Below are positions 45,585 through 52,805 of a stretch of DNA of 64,000 bases, one piece after another. Source of the stretch: Halobacillus salinus (lineage in GTDB: Bacteria > Bacillota > Bacilli > Bacillales > Halobacillaceae). Position numbers and translations under genes: made by a program. Location of the stretch: the NCBI RefSeq assembly GCF_004684905.1, contig NZ_SRJC01000001.1:1550001-1614000 (forward strand). The letters run 5' to 3'. Within the stretch, counting starts at the first letter, position 1, and each line of letters begins with the position of its first letter. Under the pieces are notes generated by a model. It searched no databases, had not been told where the DNA came from, and saw only the letters and a program-made list of their open reading frames with translations.

Positions 45585-46175
45585 ATGAAAAGAATTCTGC
45601 TCATCACTTTGCTGCTATTTCTCGCTGCATGCCAAGCAAATAATGAACAATCGCTACTCAGAGAAAGACAAACAGATCCAGAACTGAAGTATGTAACCGA
45701 TTCTGATCCTGTAGAGCGCAAAGAACTTACCAACCAACAAATCGCCAAGCGATTAGCACAGACAGCTGTTGAAGTTCCGGATGTTCGCGACGCTAGAGCT
45801 ATTGTTCTTGGGAACTATGTCGCAGTAGGAATCGATGTTGATAAAGACTTAGATCGTTCCAGGGTAGGTGTGATCAAGTTCTCCGTTGCAGAAGCTCTCA
45901 AACATGACCCTTACGGAAAGCAAGCTGTAGTCATTGCTGACGCTGATGGTCTTGAGCGCATTAAAGGACTGACACGAAAAATGAAAGAAGGCCACCCAAT
46001 TCAAGCTGTCACAGAAGAATTGAGTCAAATAGTAGGACGATATATGCCTGAAGGCCCAATTAATGAACGGTCCCAGTCCGAATCGAACCAACAATCAGTG
46101 AACCAAAAAGATCAAGAAAAACTCAAGAAAATCGAAAAGGAACAGTCGAAAGAACAAGGACAGAAAAACAGCTAA
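45585..46175 (+). CDS. ylaJ: YhcN/YlaJ family sporulation lipoprotein
   Basis: 196 aa. Signal peptide with lipobox FLAAC (Cys 16), then the YhcN/YlaJ domain with VPDVRDARAIVLGNYVAVGI and KQAVVIADADGLERIKGL, and a Gln/Glu/Lys-rich tail. Members are spore lipoproteins linked to germination in B. subtilis. ATG 45585 gives a proper signal peptide; the frame upstream adds ten residues without one. Confidence 0.9.
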   Translation: MKRILLITLLLFLAACQANNEQSLLRERQTDPELKYVTDSDPVERKELTNQQIAKRLAQTAVEVPDVRDARAIVLGNYVAVGIDVDKDLDRSRVGVIKFSVAEALKHDPYGKQAVVIADADGLERIKGLTRKMKEGHPIQAVTEELSQIVGRYMPEGPINERSQSESNQQSVNQKDQEKLKKIEKEQSKEQGQKNS

Positions 46176-46206
46176 ATCCGCTCAGGATTTAGCTGTTGCT
46201 TTTTTC
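46167..46206. terminator. Terminator between ylaJ and YtxH-like gene
   Basis: AACAGCTAAATCC/GGATTTAGCTGTT stem with GCTCA loop, then GCTTTTTTC. Lies where the genes converge. Confidence 0.85.
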
Positions 46207-46476
46207 TAGGATTTCACGCTCTTTCTCCGTTAATTCATTGTAGTATTGGACCCCGAACTGAGAGCCTTCTGAAACCATTTCTGAATTTTCCAAATCAGAA
46301 ACTTCTGGTTTGCCTGCCTCTTGTACTGGCATATCAGACTTTGAACTCAAGCTTCCTTGCAGATTCTTAGCTTTATCCACCACTTTATTCCGGTTGTCTT
46401 CATCTTTAAGTAAATAGGCAATAGCTCCTCCTGCTAAGGCTCCCACTGCTGTTGCAACCCAACGTTTTCTCACCAC
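46189..46476 (-). CDS. Small YtxH-like membrane-anchored protein
   Basis: 95 aa, GTG start with AAAGGATGATAAT upstream. One glycine-rich hydrophobic segment (about 7-23, ATAVGALAGGAIAYLL) followed by a charged helix (DEDNRNKVVDKAKN), like the YtxH/GvpP-type general-stress family, then an acidic tail. Assignment is from architecture only. No equivalent at this point in B. subtilis. Confidence 0.7.
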   Translation of the reverse strand: MVRKRWVATAVGALAGGAIAYLLKDEDNRNKVVDKAKNLQGSLSSKSDMPVQEAGKPEVSDLENSEMVSEGSQFGVQYYNELTEKEREILEKSNS

Positions 46477-46553
46477 ATTATCATCCTTTCCTCTACATTC
46501 TATCCATACGTTTCCCTCCTAAAATGAAAACAAAACGTGGAAACTTCATCTAA

Positions 46554-46582
46554 TTTCAAGAGTTTGAAATATGTGTTATACT
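46554..46582 (+). promoter_or_regulatory. Candidate promoter of ylaI
   Basis: TTTCAA (46554-46559), 17-bp spacer, TATACT (46577-46582) preceded by TGT, an extended -10. Confidence 0.6.
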
Positions 46583-46618
46583 TTACAGAAATGATTGTAT
46601 AACATTGAGGTGAAAACC

Positions 46619-46822
46619 ATGCGTGTTCAATGTGTCATATGCGATACCATCAAAACGATTGATAGTTATTGCTTACAAGCTAAGCGATTAAGAAATCGAC
46701 GCATAAATACGTTCATGTGCGAGCCTTGCCATGAGCGAATTGCTGACAAGACGAAGAAGCGATTAGAAACAGGGCAATTCCAGTTTCGTCGCGAACGAAA
46801 AAAAGAAAAGCATTTGCCTTAA
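46619..46822 (+). CDS. ylaI: YlaI family zinc-ribbon-like protein (DUF2197)
   Basis: 67 aa with two CxxC pairs (VQCVICD and FMCEPCHERI) that likely bind one zinc, and a very basic C-terminus (FRRERKKEKH). Function unknown. ATG 46619 follows GAGGTGAAAACC; the eight codons open upstream have no ribosome-binding site. Confidence 0.88.
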   Translation: MRVQCVICDTIKTIDSYCLQAKRLRNRRINTFMCEPCHERIADKTKKRLETGQFQFRRERKKEKHLP

Positions 46823-46824
46823 AC

Positions 46825-46859
46825 AAGAGAGCAGCCTTATAAGCTGCTCTCTTTCTTTT
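46825..46859 (+). terminator. Terminator after ylaI
   Basis: AGAGAGCAGC/GCTGCTCTCT stem with CTTATAA loop, then TTCTTTT. Confidence 0.85.
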
Positions 46860-46865
46860 AACAAG

Positions 46866-46902
46866 CAAAAAAAAAGAGCCTTGCGATTTGCAAAGCTCTT
46901 AC
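46866..46902 (-). terminator. Terminator after ylaH
   Basis: AAGAGC-TTGC/GCAA-GCTCTT stem with one mismatch; nine T follow on the minus strand. Confidence 0.8.
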
Positions 46903-46904
46903 AC

Positions 46905-47282
46905 CTATGATTGTTGGCTCTCTCTTCCGCTTCTTTCCTTGTGCAGACGCAAACGGTAAATTCCGAGAATCAATGCTGCAACTGCAATACTCTCAGGTAA
47001 CGGGAGGTTCAAACCCAATATTAAAGTTAATAAAAATGTCCCTATAACTAAAACGGCATATACTACAACCGTTTTCATCAATGGTAATTTTCGTGCGAAA
47101 CCTAATTTGAATGTTACAATCGTCAGAATGACAGTCGTTAAGTATAGTAATAAAAATGAACGAAACAACATGGATACTTCGTCAGGGTTATTCATATTCA
47201 CTTCACTACCCAAGCCCTGAAAGAAAAAATCCGCAACAGGCCATAGATCCGTTGGCACCTGCAATATGGACGTGTCTTGCAT
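46905..47282 (-). CDS. ylaH: YlaH-like membrane protein
   Basis: 125 aa with three hydrophobic helices (about 42-60, 66-84, 90-108), N-terminal QDTSILQVPTDLWPVADFFF and a basic C-terminus. Matches the YlaH-like family; function unknown. ATG 47282 follows GAGGAGGAGCGTT. In B. subtilis typA lies between ylaH and ylaF; here they are adjacent and divergent. Confidence 0.88.
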   Translation of the reverse strand: MQDTSILQVPTDLWPVADFFFQGLGSEVNMNNPDEVSMLFRSFLLLYLTTVILTIVTFKLGFARKLPLMKTVVVYAVLVIGTFLLTLILGLNLPLPESIAVAALILGIYRLRLHKERSGRESQQS

Positions 47283-47359
47283 AACGCTCCTCCTCACGTA
47301 ACCTCTACTCCTCCCTATGATACAGGATATCGCATAAAGAAGCTACCCGGCGAGCTGAT

Positions 47360-47388
47360 TTTCAAATTTCAATCAAATTAGATATAAT
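47360..47388 (+). promoter_or_regulatory. Candidate promoter of ylaF
   Basis: TTTCAA (47360-47365), 17-bp spacer, perfect TATAAT (47383-47388). Confidence 0.6.
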
Positions 47389-47412
47389 AGCAGGTGAATA
47401 GGGGTGATTCAG

Positions 47413-47583
47413 ATGAAAAATACGCCGGTAACGATGGCGTTCCTTGCTTGTCTCGTCATTTTTTCCTTTATCTTCTGTGCCTTTTCCCTAGGTCAAAAAG
47501 TCTTTTGGCTATCAGGTCTCTTCTTATTACTAGGGTTTGGCATCATGGGATACGGTCTTAAATTAAAACGTTCCACTACTTAA
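47413..47583 (+). CDS. ylaF: YlaF-like small membrane protein (DUF5325)
   Basis: 56 aa, start MKNTPVTMAFLACLV; two transmembrane helices (about 7-25 and 30-48) with a short polar turn and a basic tail (KLKRSTT). GGGGTGATTCAG precedes the ATG and a promoter lies 25 bp further up. Size, topology and place next to the suhB-type gene fit YlaF/DUF5325. Function unknown. Confidence 0.82.
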   Translation: MKNTPVTMAFLACLVIFSFIFCAFSLGQKVFWLSGLFLLLGFGIMGYGLKLKRSTT

Positions 47584-47627
47584 AAAAAGCAAAAAGCGCC
47601 GTGATCAACGGTCGCTTTTTGCTTTCT
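47582..47627. terminator. Bidirectional terminator ylaF/suhB
   Basis: AAAGCAAAAAGCG/CGCTTTTTGCTTT long stem with inner CCGT/ACGG pairing. The last codons and stop of the suhB-type gene lie inside the stem. Confidence 0.88.
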
Positions 47628-48429
47628 TTAATGACACATACTGATCGATGATTTCATCATGGATAGGGGAACGGCTTGCCAAGACTGTAGATTTCTCTAA
47701 CAAATTCAACGGTTCTTTGTCAGCCTGTGTGACTACCCCGCCTACTTCCTTCACTAGAATGGCACCCGCGGCAAAGTCCCATGGCATGAGCGTCATTGTC
47801 AAGTAGCCATCCATAACCCCTTCTGCAACGAAAGCAAATTCCAAAGCAGCGGAGCCATAGGAGCGCGTACTTCTCAGTTTTTTCACCAGCTCCTGCACAC
47901 CAGTGTGCTCAATATACGGGTTTTCAGGAATCATCCAAGTTGTATTCAATGCCAGAATAGACTGATGCAAAGGACGTTCATGGTTCAGTTCTGGAAGCTT
48001 CCAATCATTTTTGTAAGCTCCTTCTCCCCTTTTCGCGGTATATAGCACGTCTTCCATAACATTATAAATCAAGCCGATTTCACCAATTCCATCCACATAG
48101 ATACCGATAGAAATGGCGAAATTGCGTTTCTGGTGTACAAAATTCATCGTTCCATCAATAGGATCGACAATCCAAACCATCCCTTTGAGTTCGGTCAGGT
48201 CATCACCGAACCCCTCTTCTCCCAGTAAAAAGTGCTCTGGATACTTGGAACGAATCTTCTCAGCAAAGAATTGTTCTGTTTGCTGATCCATTTCTGTGAC
48301 TAAGTCATTCGGGTTAGACTTCGTCTCTATTTGACGAGGCGCATCGATGTTCTCACGGATCCGCTCTCCAGCCTCTAAAACCCAGGACTTTGCTGATTCA
48401 AATACTTCATTTCTTAATTGCTTGTCCAT
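47605..48429 (-). CDS. suhB: Inositol monophosphatase family protein (YktC)
   Basis: 274 aa, metal-dependent phosphatase. Motifs: the GEEGFGDD Glu pair near residue 71, WIVDPIDGTMNF (Asp 89, Asp 92) and the C-terminal MPWDFAAGAILVKEVGG. Family members act on inositol monophosphate, but also on fructose-1,6-bisphosphate, PAP or NADP, so the substrate is open. ATG with AAGGAGAAGTCGTGG upstream. Equivalent to yktC. Confidence 0.92.
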   Translation of the reverse strand: MDKQLRNEVFESAKSWVLEAGERIRENIDAPRQIETKSNPNDLVTEMDQQTEQFFAEKIRSKYPEHFLLGEEGFGDDLTELKGMVWIVDPIDGTMNFVHQKRNFAISIGIYVDGIGEIGLIYNVMEDVLYTAKRGEGAYKNDWKLPELNHERPLHQSILALNTTWMIPENPYIEHTGVQELVKKLRSTRSYGSAALEFAFVAEGVMDGYLTMTLMPWDFAAGAILVKEVGGVVTQADKEPLNLLEKSTVLASRSPIHDEIIDQYVSLKKAKSDR

Positions 48430-48492
48430 CCACGACTTCTCCTTTTAATCAACTTATATCTTATGTTATCAAAACCCAATCAAAAAAGACAA

Positions 48493-48528
48493 AAAAACAC
48501 GAGTAACTTTATTGTTACTCGTGTTTAC
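48493..48528 (-). terminator. Terminator after the 62-aa gene
   Basis: AAACACGAGTAAC/GTTACTCGTGTTT stem, TTTATT loop, then minus-strand TTTTTTGTC. Confidence 0.88.
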
Positions 48529-48713
48529 AGAGACCATTCAATCAATTGCTTTCGCAATGCTGACAACTTGCGTTTAGCTCTCATTATCTGTTCTTCGTCT
48601 CCAGCAACCATAGCATCATGCAATGTGACAAGTTCATAATCAATTTCCATACGGATTACCGGGAGCTTCTCTTGTGCTTCTCGTTTACGCAATGCCTCCA
48701 TGACATGTTTCAT
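48525..48713 (-). CDS. Small helical hypothetical protein (ykzI position)
   Basis: 62 aa, no membrane segment; charged heptad-rich helices (EALRKREAQEKLPVIRMEID, then IMRAKRKLSALRKQLIEW). GGGAGGGATTAACC before ATG and its own terminator make it a real gene. Lies between the suhB-type gene and yktB, the place of ykzI in B. subtilis; identity by position only. Function unknown. Confidence 0.75.
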   Translation of the reverse strand: MKHVMEALRKREAQEKLPVIRMEIDYELVTLHDAMVAGDEEQIMRAKRKLSALRKQLIEWSL

Positions 48714-48890
48714 GGTTAATCCCTCCCTTTCAAACCCTTACTGTATATATATGAGTCGAACGCGGCAAAAGTTTCTATAAGATTACTTATATTTAACCCA
48801 TTTTTCATAGGTTCAAACGCACCGAACACATTGCTTCGTAAGGGTGGGATTGTGTGGTAAAATGATGCCTAGTAAAAAGGAGTTGATGAC

Positions 48891-49523
48891 ATGACAACAT
48901 TCGAAGGGTTTACACAAAAAGATTTTGACGTATTTTCCATTCCAGGACTTGAAAGTAGAATGGAAGCCCTGCGTGAGAATATTTCCCCTAAACTCGAAGC
49001 AATTGCAACAGACCTTGCTCCTGATGTAACAGCGATGACAGGAGACGAAATGTTCGTCCACGTCGCAAAGCATGCTCGACGAAAAACGAATCCACCAAAC
49101 GATACTTGGGCAGCCTTGGCTGCAAATAAAAGAGGCTACAAGAAGCTTCCTCATTTTCAGATTGGCTTGTGGGAGACGCATGTTTTCATCTGGTTTGCAG
49201 TCATTTATGAAAGCCCGATTAAACAAGACTTCGCTAGAAAGTTGAAGGAAAACCGTCAGGATATCCTTGACCACATCCCTGATGAATTCGTGTGGTCAAT
49301 TGACCACACAAAACCAGATGCTATCCCGCATCTGGAAGTGAAAGAAGAGAAATTCGATTCGATGACCGAGCGCCTGGGATCTGTTAAGAAAGCAGAAATT
49401 CTTTGCGGACAAACCTTGCCTCGAGGAGATAATCGCCTGAAGGATCCTGAGGCTTTTCTCCAACTATGTAAAGACACATTCCAAACACTAGAGCCGCTAT
49501 ATCGAATGACTAAAAGTCTATAA
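48891..49523 (+). CDS. yktB: YktB family protein (UPF0637/DUF1054)
   Basis: 210 aa, soluble, unknown function. DUF1054 features: start TTFEGFTQKDFDVFSIPGLE, MFVHVAKHARRKTNPPNDTW, PHFQIGLWETHVFIWFAVI and CGQTLPRGD. AAAAGGAGTTGATGAC before ATG; an extended -10 (TGGTAAAAT) about 30 bp upstream. Confidence 0.93.
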   Translation: MTTFEGFTQKDFDVFSIPGLESRMEALRENISPKLEAIATDLAPDVTAMTGDEMFVHVAKHARRKTNPPNDTWAALAANKRGYKKLPHFQIGLWETHVFIWFAVIYESPIKQDFARKLKENRQDILDHIPDEFVWSIDHTKPDAIPHLEVKEEKFDSMTERLGSVKKAEILCGQTLPRGDNRLKDPEAFLQLCKDTFQTLEPLYRMTKSL

Positions 49524-49530
49524 CCAGAAG

Positions 49531-49562
49531 AAAGGACGTCCAGGCGGACGTCCTTTCTTCTT
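49531..49562. terminator. Bidirectional terminator yktB/yktA
   Basis: GAAAGGACGTCC/GGACGTCCTTTC 12-bp stem with AGGC loop between converging genes. Confidence 0.88.
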
Positions 49563-49568
49563 CAGCAT

Positions 49569-49847
49569 TCATGTAGACATTTTCACTTTTGCGCCAGCAT
49601 TCAATTCTTTTGCTTTTTTCACCGTACGATAACTGGAGTATCCTGATTCTTTTTCGAACTGGCTTGTCAGTTTCTTTTCTTCACTTTTAGATGGCACAAT
49701 TTGTTTGAACCGAGTGTAGGCGAGCATTAAGTCGTCACGGTTCACCCCTTTTTCGTATGCCTGTTCAATCATATTATAAAAATTGACTACATCGATGATT
49801 TCTTCTTTTGACCAGTATTGCTCATCAATCGGGTATGAATAACTCAT
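49569..49847 (-). CDS. yktA: YktA family protein (UPF0223)
   Basis: 92 aa, soluble. Family motifs YPIDEQYWSKEEIIDVVNFY, AYEKGVNRDDLMLAYTRFK and SGYSSYRTVKKAK. AAGGAGGAAGCGG precedes the ATG. Function unknown; same position as yktA next to speA in B. subtilis, with one gene inserted between. Confidence 0.93.
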   Translation of the reverse strand: MSYSYPIDEQYWSKEEIIDVVNFYNMIEQAYEKGVNRDDLMLAYTRFKQIVPSKSEEKKLTSQFEKESGYSSYRTVKKAKELNAGAKVKMST

Positions 49848-49866
49848 TCCGCTTCCTCCTTACATG

Positions 49867-50823
49867 TTAAGACCATCGCTTCCTTATCTGCTCCGCATCA
49901 GTTAGCATGCGCTCAAATAACTCTTTTACAGATGGTATGTCCTTTATTCTGGCGGCTACCTGACCAGCCCATCCAAATCCTTCGCTTTCTTCTCCCTTGT
50001 ATATATAAGCTTTGTTGGCTTCTCCACTAATATAGTGTTTCAACCCTTCATAGCCTGCCCCGCTTTTTTCAAGCTCTAAGATTTTTTCTGTCCAATCATT
50101 CGTTAGAGCTCTCGCTGGTGACTTAATACTACGCTTAATTACAGTTGTAGAAGCCTCATCCGCATCAATGAGTGCTTGTTTATAAACCTGATGGGCATGA
50201 TGGCATTCCGCAGTCGCGATAAATCTTGTACCCATCTCGATTCCTTCTGCGCCTAAAGCAAGAGCTGCCATCAACCCCCTGCCATCACCGATTCCACCAG
50301 ATGCAATGACTGGGATCTCGACAGCATCGACAACTTGAGGAGTCAACACAAACGTTCCGACATCGTCTCGCCCTAAGTGACCGCCTCCTTCATGGCCAAC
50401 GACCATGACAGCATCAGCACCGAGTTCCTCTGCCTTCTCAGCTTGCCTCTTAGCTGCAACGAGGACCAGCTTTCTGATCCCCTTCCCCTCTACCATATCC
50501 AGAACCGGTTTCGGATTTCCTCCAGTAACACTGATTACTGGCACTTGCTCATCGATTGCAACCTGAACCATGTCCTCGAAAGAACGACCATGTTGACCAA
50601 TTGCAAAGTTCACCCCGAAAGGTTTCGATGTCTTTTGTCGTACTTTATGAATTTCATTCCGCAGCTGCTCAGGGTCTGACATGCTCATAGCAGTAACTTG
50701 CCCAAGCCCCCCTGCATTAGAAACTGCTGAAGCCAAATCTGAGTAAGCTAAATGGGCTAGCCCACCTTGAATAATCGGATATGTAATACCTAACAGCCGT
50801 GTCACTCTCGTTTGCCAATCCAT
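49867..50823 (-). CDS. NAD(P)H-dependent flavin oxidoreductase / nitronate monooxygenase family
   Basis: 318-aa FMN-binding TIM barrel. Motifs: YPIIQGGLAHLAYSDLASAVSNAGGLG at the N-terminus, PFGVNFAIGQ, GHEGGGHLGRDD, and the phosphate-binding IASGGIGDGRGLMAALALGAEGIEMGTRF. The same fold covers 2-nitropropane dioxygenase and FabK-type enoyl reductase; the GHEGGGH motif favours nitronate monooxygenase. Not present between yktA and speA in B. subtilis. Confidence 0.88.
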   Translation of the reverse strand: MDWQTRVTRLLGITYPIIQGGLAHLAYSDLASAVSNAGGLGQVTAMSMSDPEQLRNEIHKVRQKTSKPFGVNFAIGQHGRSFEDMVQVAIDEQVPVISVTGGNPKPVLDMVEGKGIRKLVLVAAKRQAEKAEELGADAVMVVGHEGGGHLGRDDVGTFVLTPQVVDAVEIPVIASGGIGDGRGLMAALALGAEGIEMGTRFIATAECHHAHQVYKQALIDADEASTTVIKRSIKSPARALTNDWTEKILELEKSGAGYEGLKHYISGEANKAYIYKGEESEGFGWAGQVAARIKDIPSVKELFERMLTDAEQIRKRWS

Positions 50824-50897
50824 GAAACCCCTCCCTTAGCATTATTCTATCACGAGTACCTTAATCACAGTAACAACTGTCTCTGTTCGAAATTAAC

Positions 50898-50926
50898 TAG
50901 CCACGTACGAGGGACTCTGCTATAAT
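50898..50926 (+). promoter_or_regulatory. Sigma-A promoter of speA
   Basis: TAGCCA (50898-50903), 17-bp spacer, perfect TATAAT (50921-50926) preceded by TGC, an extended -10. Confidence 0.7.
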
Positions 50927-50964
50927 TCACTTGCTTTCTATTTTTAAAGAGGTGCTGAAATAAA

Positions 50965-52434
50965 ATGAACCAATTAACAACTCCCTTATTTACAGGGCTT
51001 AAAGAACATGCTGCAAAGAAACCGACTCAGTTTCATATCCCCGGTCATAAGACTGGTAAAGGTATGGATCAAGAATATCGAGAATTCCTCGGGGATTCTG
51101 CACTATCCATCGATTTAATTAATATAGAGCCATTGGATGACCTACATCATCCCCATGGCATGATTAGAGATGCACAGGAATTGGCTGCAGAAGCCTTTGG
51201 AGCGGACTATACCTTCTTCTCCGTTCAAGGTACTTCCGGTGCAATCATGACGATGATCATGAGCGTCTGCCACCCTGGTGATAAAATAATCGTACCGAGA
51301 AACGTCCATAAATCGATAACGACGGCCATTATTTTTTCAGGTGCCAAGCCAGTCTTCATTCATCCTGAGCTAGATGAAAAGTTGGGCATTTCCCACGGGA
51401 TTACACCAAAGGCTGTCCAAAAAGCCTGCGAAGCTCACCCAGATGCCAAGGGGGTACTTGTCATCAATCCTACCTATTTCGGCATAACTGCTGACCTAAC
51501 TCATATTGTAGAGATTGCTCACTCTTATGACATCCCTGTATTGGTTGATGAAGCTCATGGAGTTCATATCCATTTTCATGATCAATTACCATTGTCCGCT
51601 ATGCAAGCAGGTGCTGATTTGGCAGCGACAAGCGTTCACAAGCTCGGAGGCTCTTTGACCCAAAGTTCTGTACTTAACTTGCGAGAAGGTCTCGTTTCTC
51701 ACGGGCGTGTCCAAAGTATATTATCAATGCTCACGACAACATCAACATCATACATTCTATTAGCTTCACTGGATACGGCAAGACGCCACCTCGCAATAAA
51801 CGGGAAAGCTCTACTTGATGATTGTATAAAGCTTGCAACGAATGCAAGAGACCGTATTAATTCGATTCCACATTTGTATTGTCCCGGTGAAGAAATATTA
51901 GGAAGCGACGCAACCTACGGATATGACCCAACAAAGTTGATCATTTCAGTGAAGAATCTCGGCATTACAGGGTACGATGCGGAAGTATGGCTTCGCAAAC
52001 AACACAATATTGAAGTGGAGCTTTCTGACTTATATAACTTGCTTTGTATCATCACACCGGGAGATACACAAGCGGAAGTAGACAAGCTCATCCATGCTCT
52101 ATCTACTCTAGCTGCAGAAAGCACACCTACTCATCAGGAAAGAGATATGACAGTCAAGGTCCCTGACATACCTGTACTAGCATTGACCCCACGAGATGCC
52201 TTTTATGCTTCCACAGAAAGAATTCCGATGAAGCATGCTGTCGGGCGAATAAGTGCTGAATTTGTCATGGTTTACCCACCAGGCATCCCTATTTTCCTAC
52301 CTGGAGAAATCATAACAGAAGATAATATCCAGTACATTAAGGAAAATATGGAGGCCGGTCTGCCTGTCCAAGGACCACAGGATGACACGTTAGAGAACAT
52401 TCACGTTATAAAAGAACAAAGAGCATTCCAATAA
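50965..52434 (+). CDS. speA: Arginine/lysine/ornithine decarboxylase SpeA-type
   Basis: 489-aa PLP enzyme of the fold-I Orn/Lys/Arg decarboxylase family; B. subtilis SpeA makes agmatine for polyamine synthesis. DEAHG (195-199) binds PLP and SVHKLGGSLTQ holds the Schiff-base lysine (Lys 226); the C-terminal domain has MKHAVGRISAEFVMVYPPGIP. AAAGAGGTGCTGAAATAAA before ATG. Position next to SR1 is as in B. subtilis. Arginine versus lysine specificity cannot be read from sequence alone. Confidence 0.9.
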   Translation: MNQLTTPLFTGLKEHAAKKPTQFHIPGHKTGKGMDQEYREFLGDSALSIDLINIEPLDDLHHPHGMIRDAQELAAEAFGADYTFFSVQGTSGAIMTMIMSVCHPGDKIIVPRNVHKSITTAIIFSGAKPVFIHPELDEKLGISHGITPKAVQKACEAHPDAKGVLVINPTYFGITADLTHIVEIAHSYDIPVLVDEAHGVHIHFHDQLPLSAMQAGADLAATSVHKLGGSLTQSSVLNLREGLVSHGRVQSILSMLTTTSTSYILLASLDTARRHLAINGKALLDDCIKLATNARDRINSIPHLYCPGEEILGSDATYGYDPTKLIISVKNLGITGYDAEVWLRKQHNIEVELSDLYNLLCIITPGDTQAEVDKLIHALSTLAAESTPTHQERDMTVKVPDIPVLALTPRDAFYASTERIPMKHAVGRISAEFVMVYPPGIPIFLPGEIITEDNIQYIKENMEAGLPVQGPQDDTLENIHVIKEQRAFQ

Positions 52435-52441
52435 TTTCAGA

Positions 52442-52481
52442 TAAAAAAGCCTGCTGTTTTTAGAGACAGCAGGCTTTTTGC
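52442..52481. terminator. Shared terminator of speA and SR1
   Basis: AAAAAGCCTGCTGT/ACAGCAGGCTTTTT 14-bp stem with eight-base loop; ends speA on plus and the SR1-type RNA on minus. Confidence 0.9.
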
Positions 52482-52487
52482 ATTATG

Positions 52488-52598
52488 TTATTCATCTGCA
52501 GGATGGCAATCCGGACAAGTGCTATAAAGAGTAGAAACCTTCTCGTTATCGTAATGTTCAATAACCTTCTGACAATCTTGACAAATAATTGTACCCAC
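52488..52598 (-). CDS. sr1p: GapA-binding peptide SR1P
   Basis: 36 codons, GTG start (read as Met): MGTIICQDCQKVIEHYD, then NEKVSTLYSTCPDCH and an ADE end. It matches the SR1P pattern (MGTIVCQDC, a central EKVTTLY) with two CxxC pairs that could bind zinc. AGGGGAG lies nine bases before the GTG, and an in-frame stop directly precedes it, fixing the start. SR1P binds GapA and helps it activate RNase J1 in B. subtilis. Confidence 0.88.
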   Translation of the reverse strand: MGTIICQDCQKVIEHYDNEKVSTLYSTCPDCHPADE

Positions 52599-52619
52599 TC
52601 ACATCCACTCCCCTGTATT

Positions 52620-52633
52620 TGTAATCGCTTTCA
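52620..52633 (-). promoter_or_regulatory. CcpA cre box in the SR1 leader
   Basis: Minus strand TGAAAGCGATTACA fits the cre consensus TGWAANCGNTNWCA at every position. It lies a few bases downstream of the predicted transcription start, a place where CcpA would act as a repressor or roadblock. Confidence 0.85.
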
Positions 52634-52643
52634 ATATAACTTC

Positions 52644-52672
52644 ATTGTAATGGGTCACATTTCGAAAATCAA
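52644..52672 (-). promoter_or_regulatory. Sigma-A promoter of SR1
   Basis: Minus strand TTGATT (52672-52667), 17-bp spacer, TACAAT (52649-52644). Confidence 0.82.
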
Positions 52673-52766
52673 GCCCAAAAGTATAACTTTTTTATAATTG
52701 TGTCATACTATTAATTTAAGCCTATGCATATATATGTTTCCGCCCGTTTGTTAAGACCTGAGAATT

Positions 52767-52796
52767 AAAAAAAGGCTGACGTCATAACGTCAGCCC
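52767..52796 (-). terminator. Terminator after deacetylase gene
   Basis: GGCTGACGT/ACGTCAGCC stem with four-base loop; seven T follow on minus. Confidence 0.88.
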
Positions 52797-52805
52797 ATCT
52801 CTTTG

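Larger units (their letters stand above)
52442..52637 (-). ncRNA. sr1: SR1-type dual-function small RNA
   Basis: About 195 nt from the predicted start (near 52637) to the terminator, close to the ~205 nt I recall for B. subtilis SR1. In B. subtilis SR1 base-pairs with ahrC mRNA to block arginine-catabolism activation and encodes SR1P, which binds GapA. Evidence here: same location beside speA, a good sigma-A promoter, a cre box, the SR1P reading frame and a strong hairpin. RNA length and base-pairing are inferred. Confidence 0.8.
52599..52805. other. SR1 upstream region
   Basis: Contains the SR1 promoter and cre box, about 70 bp of AT-rich upstream sequence on the far side of the promoter, and the deacetylase terminator. 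No further gene seen. Confidence 0.6.
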
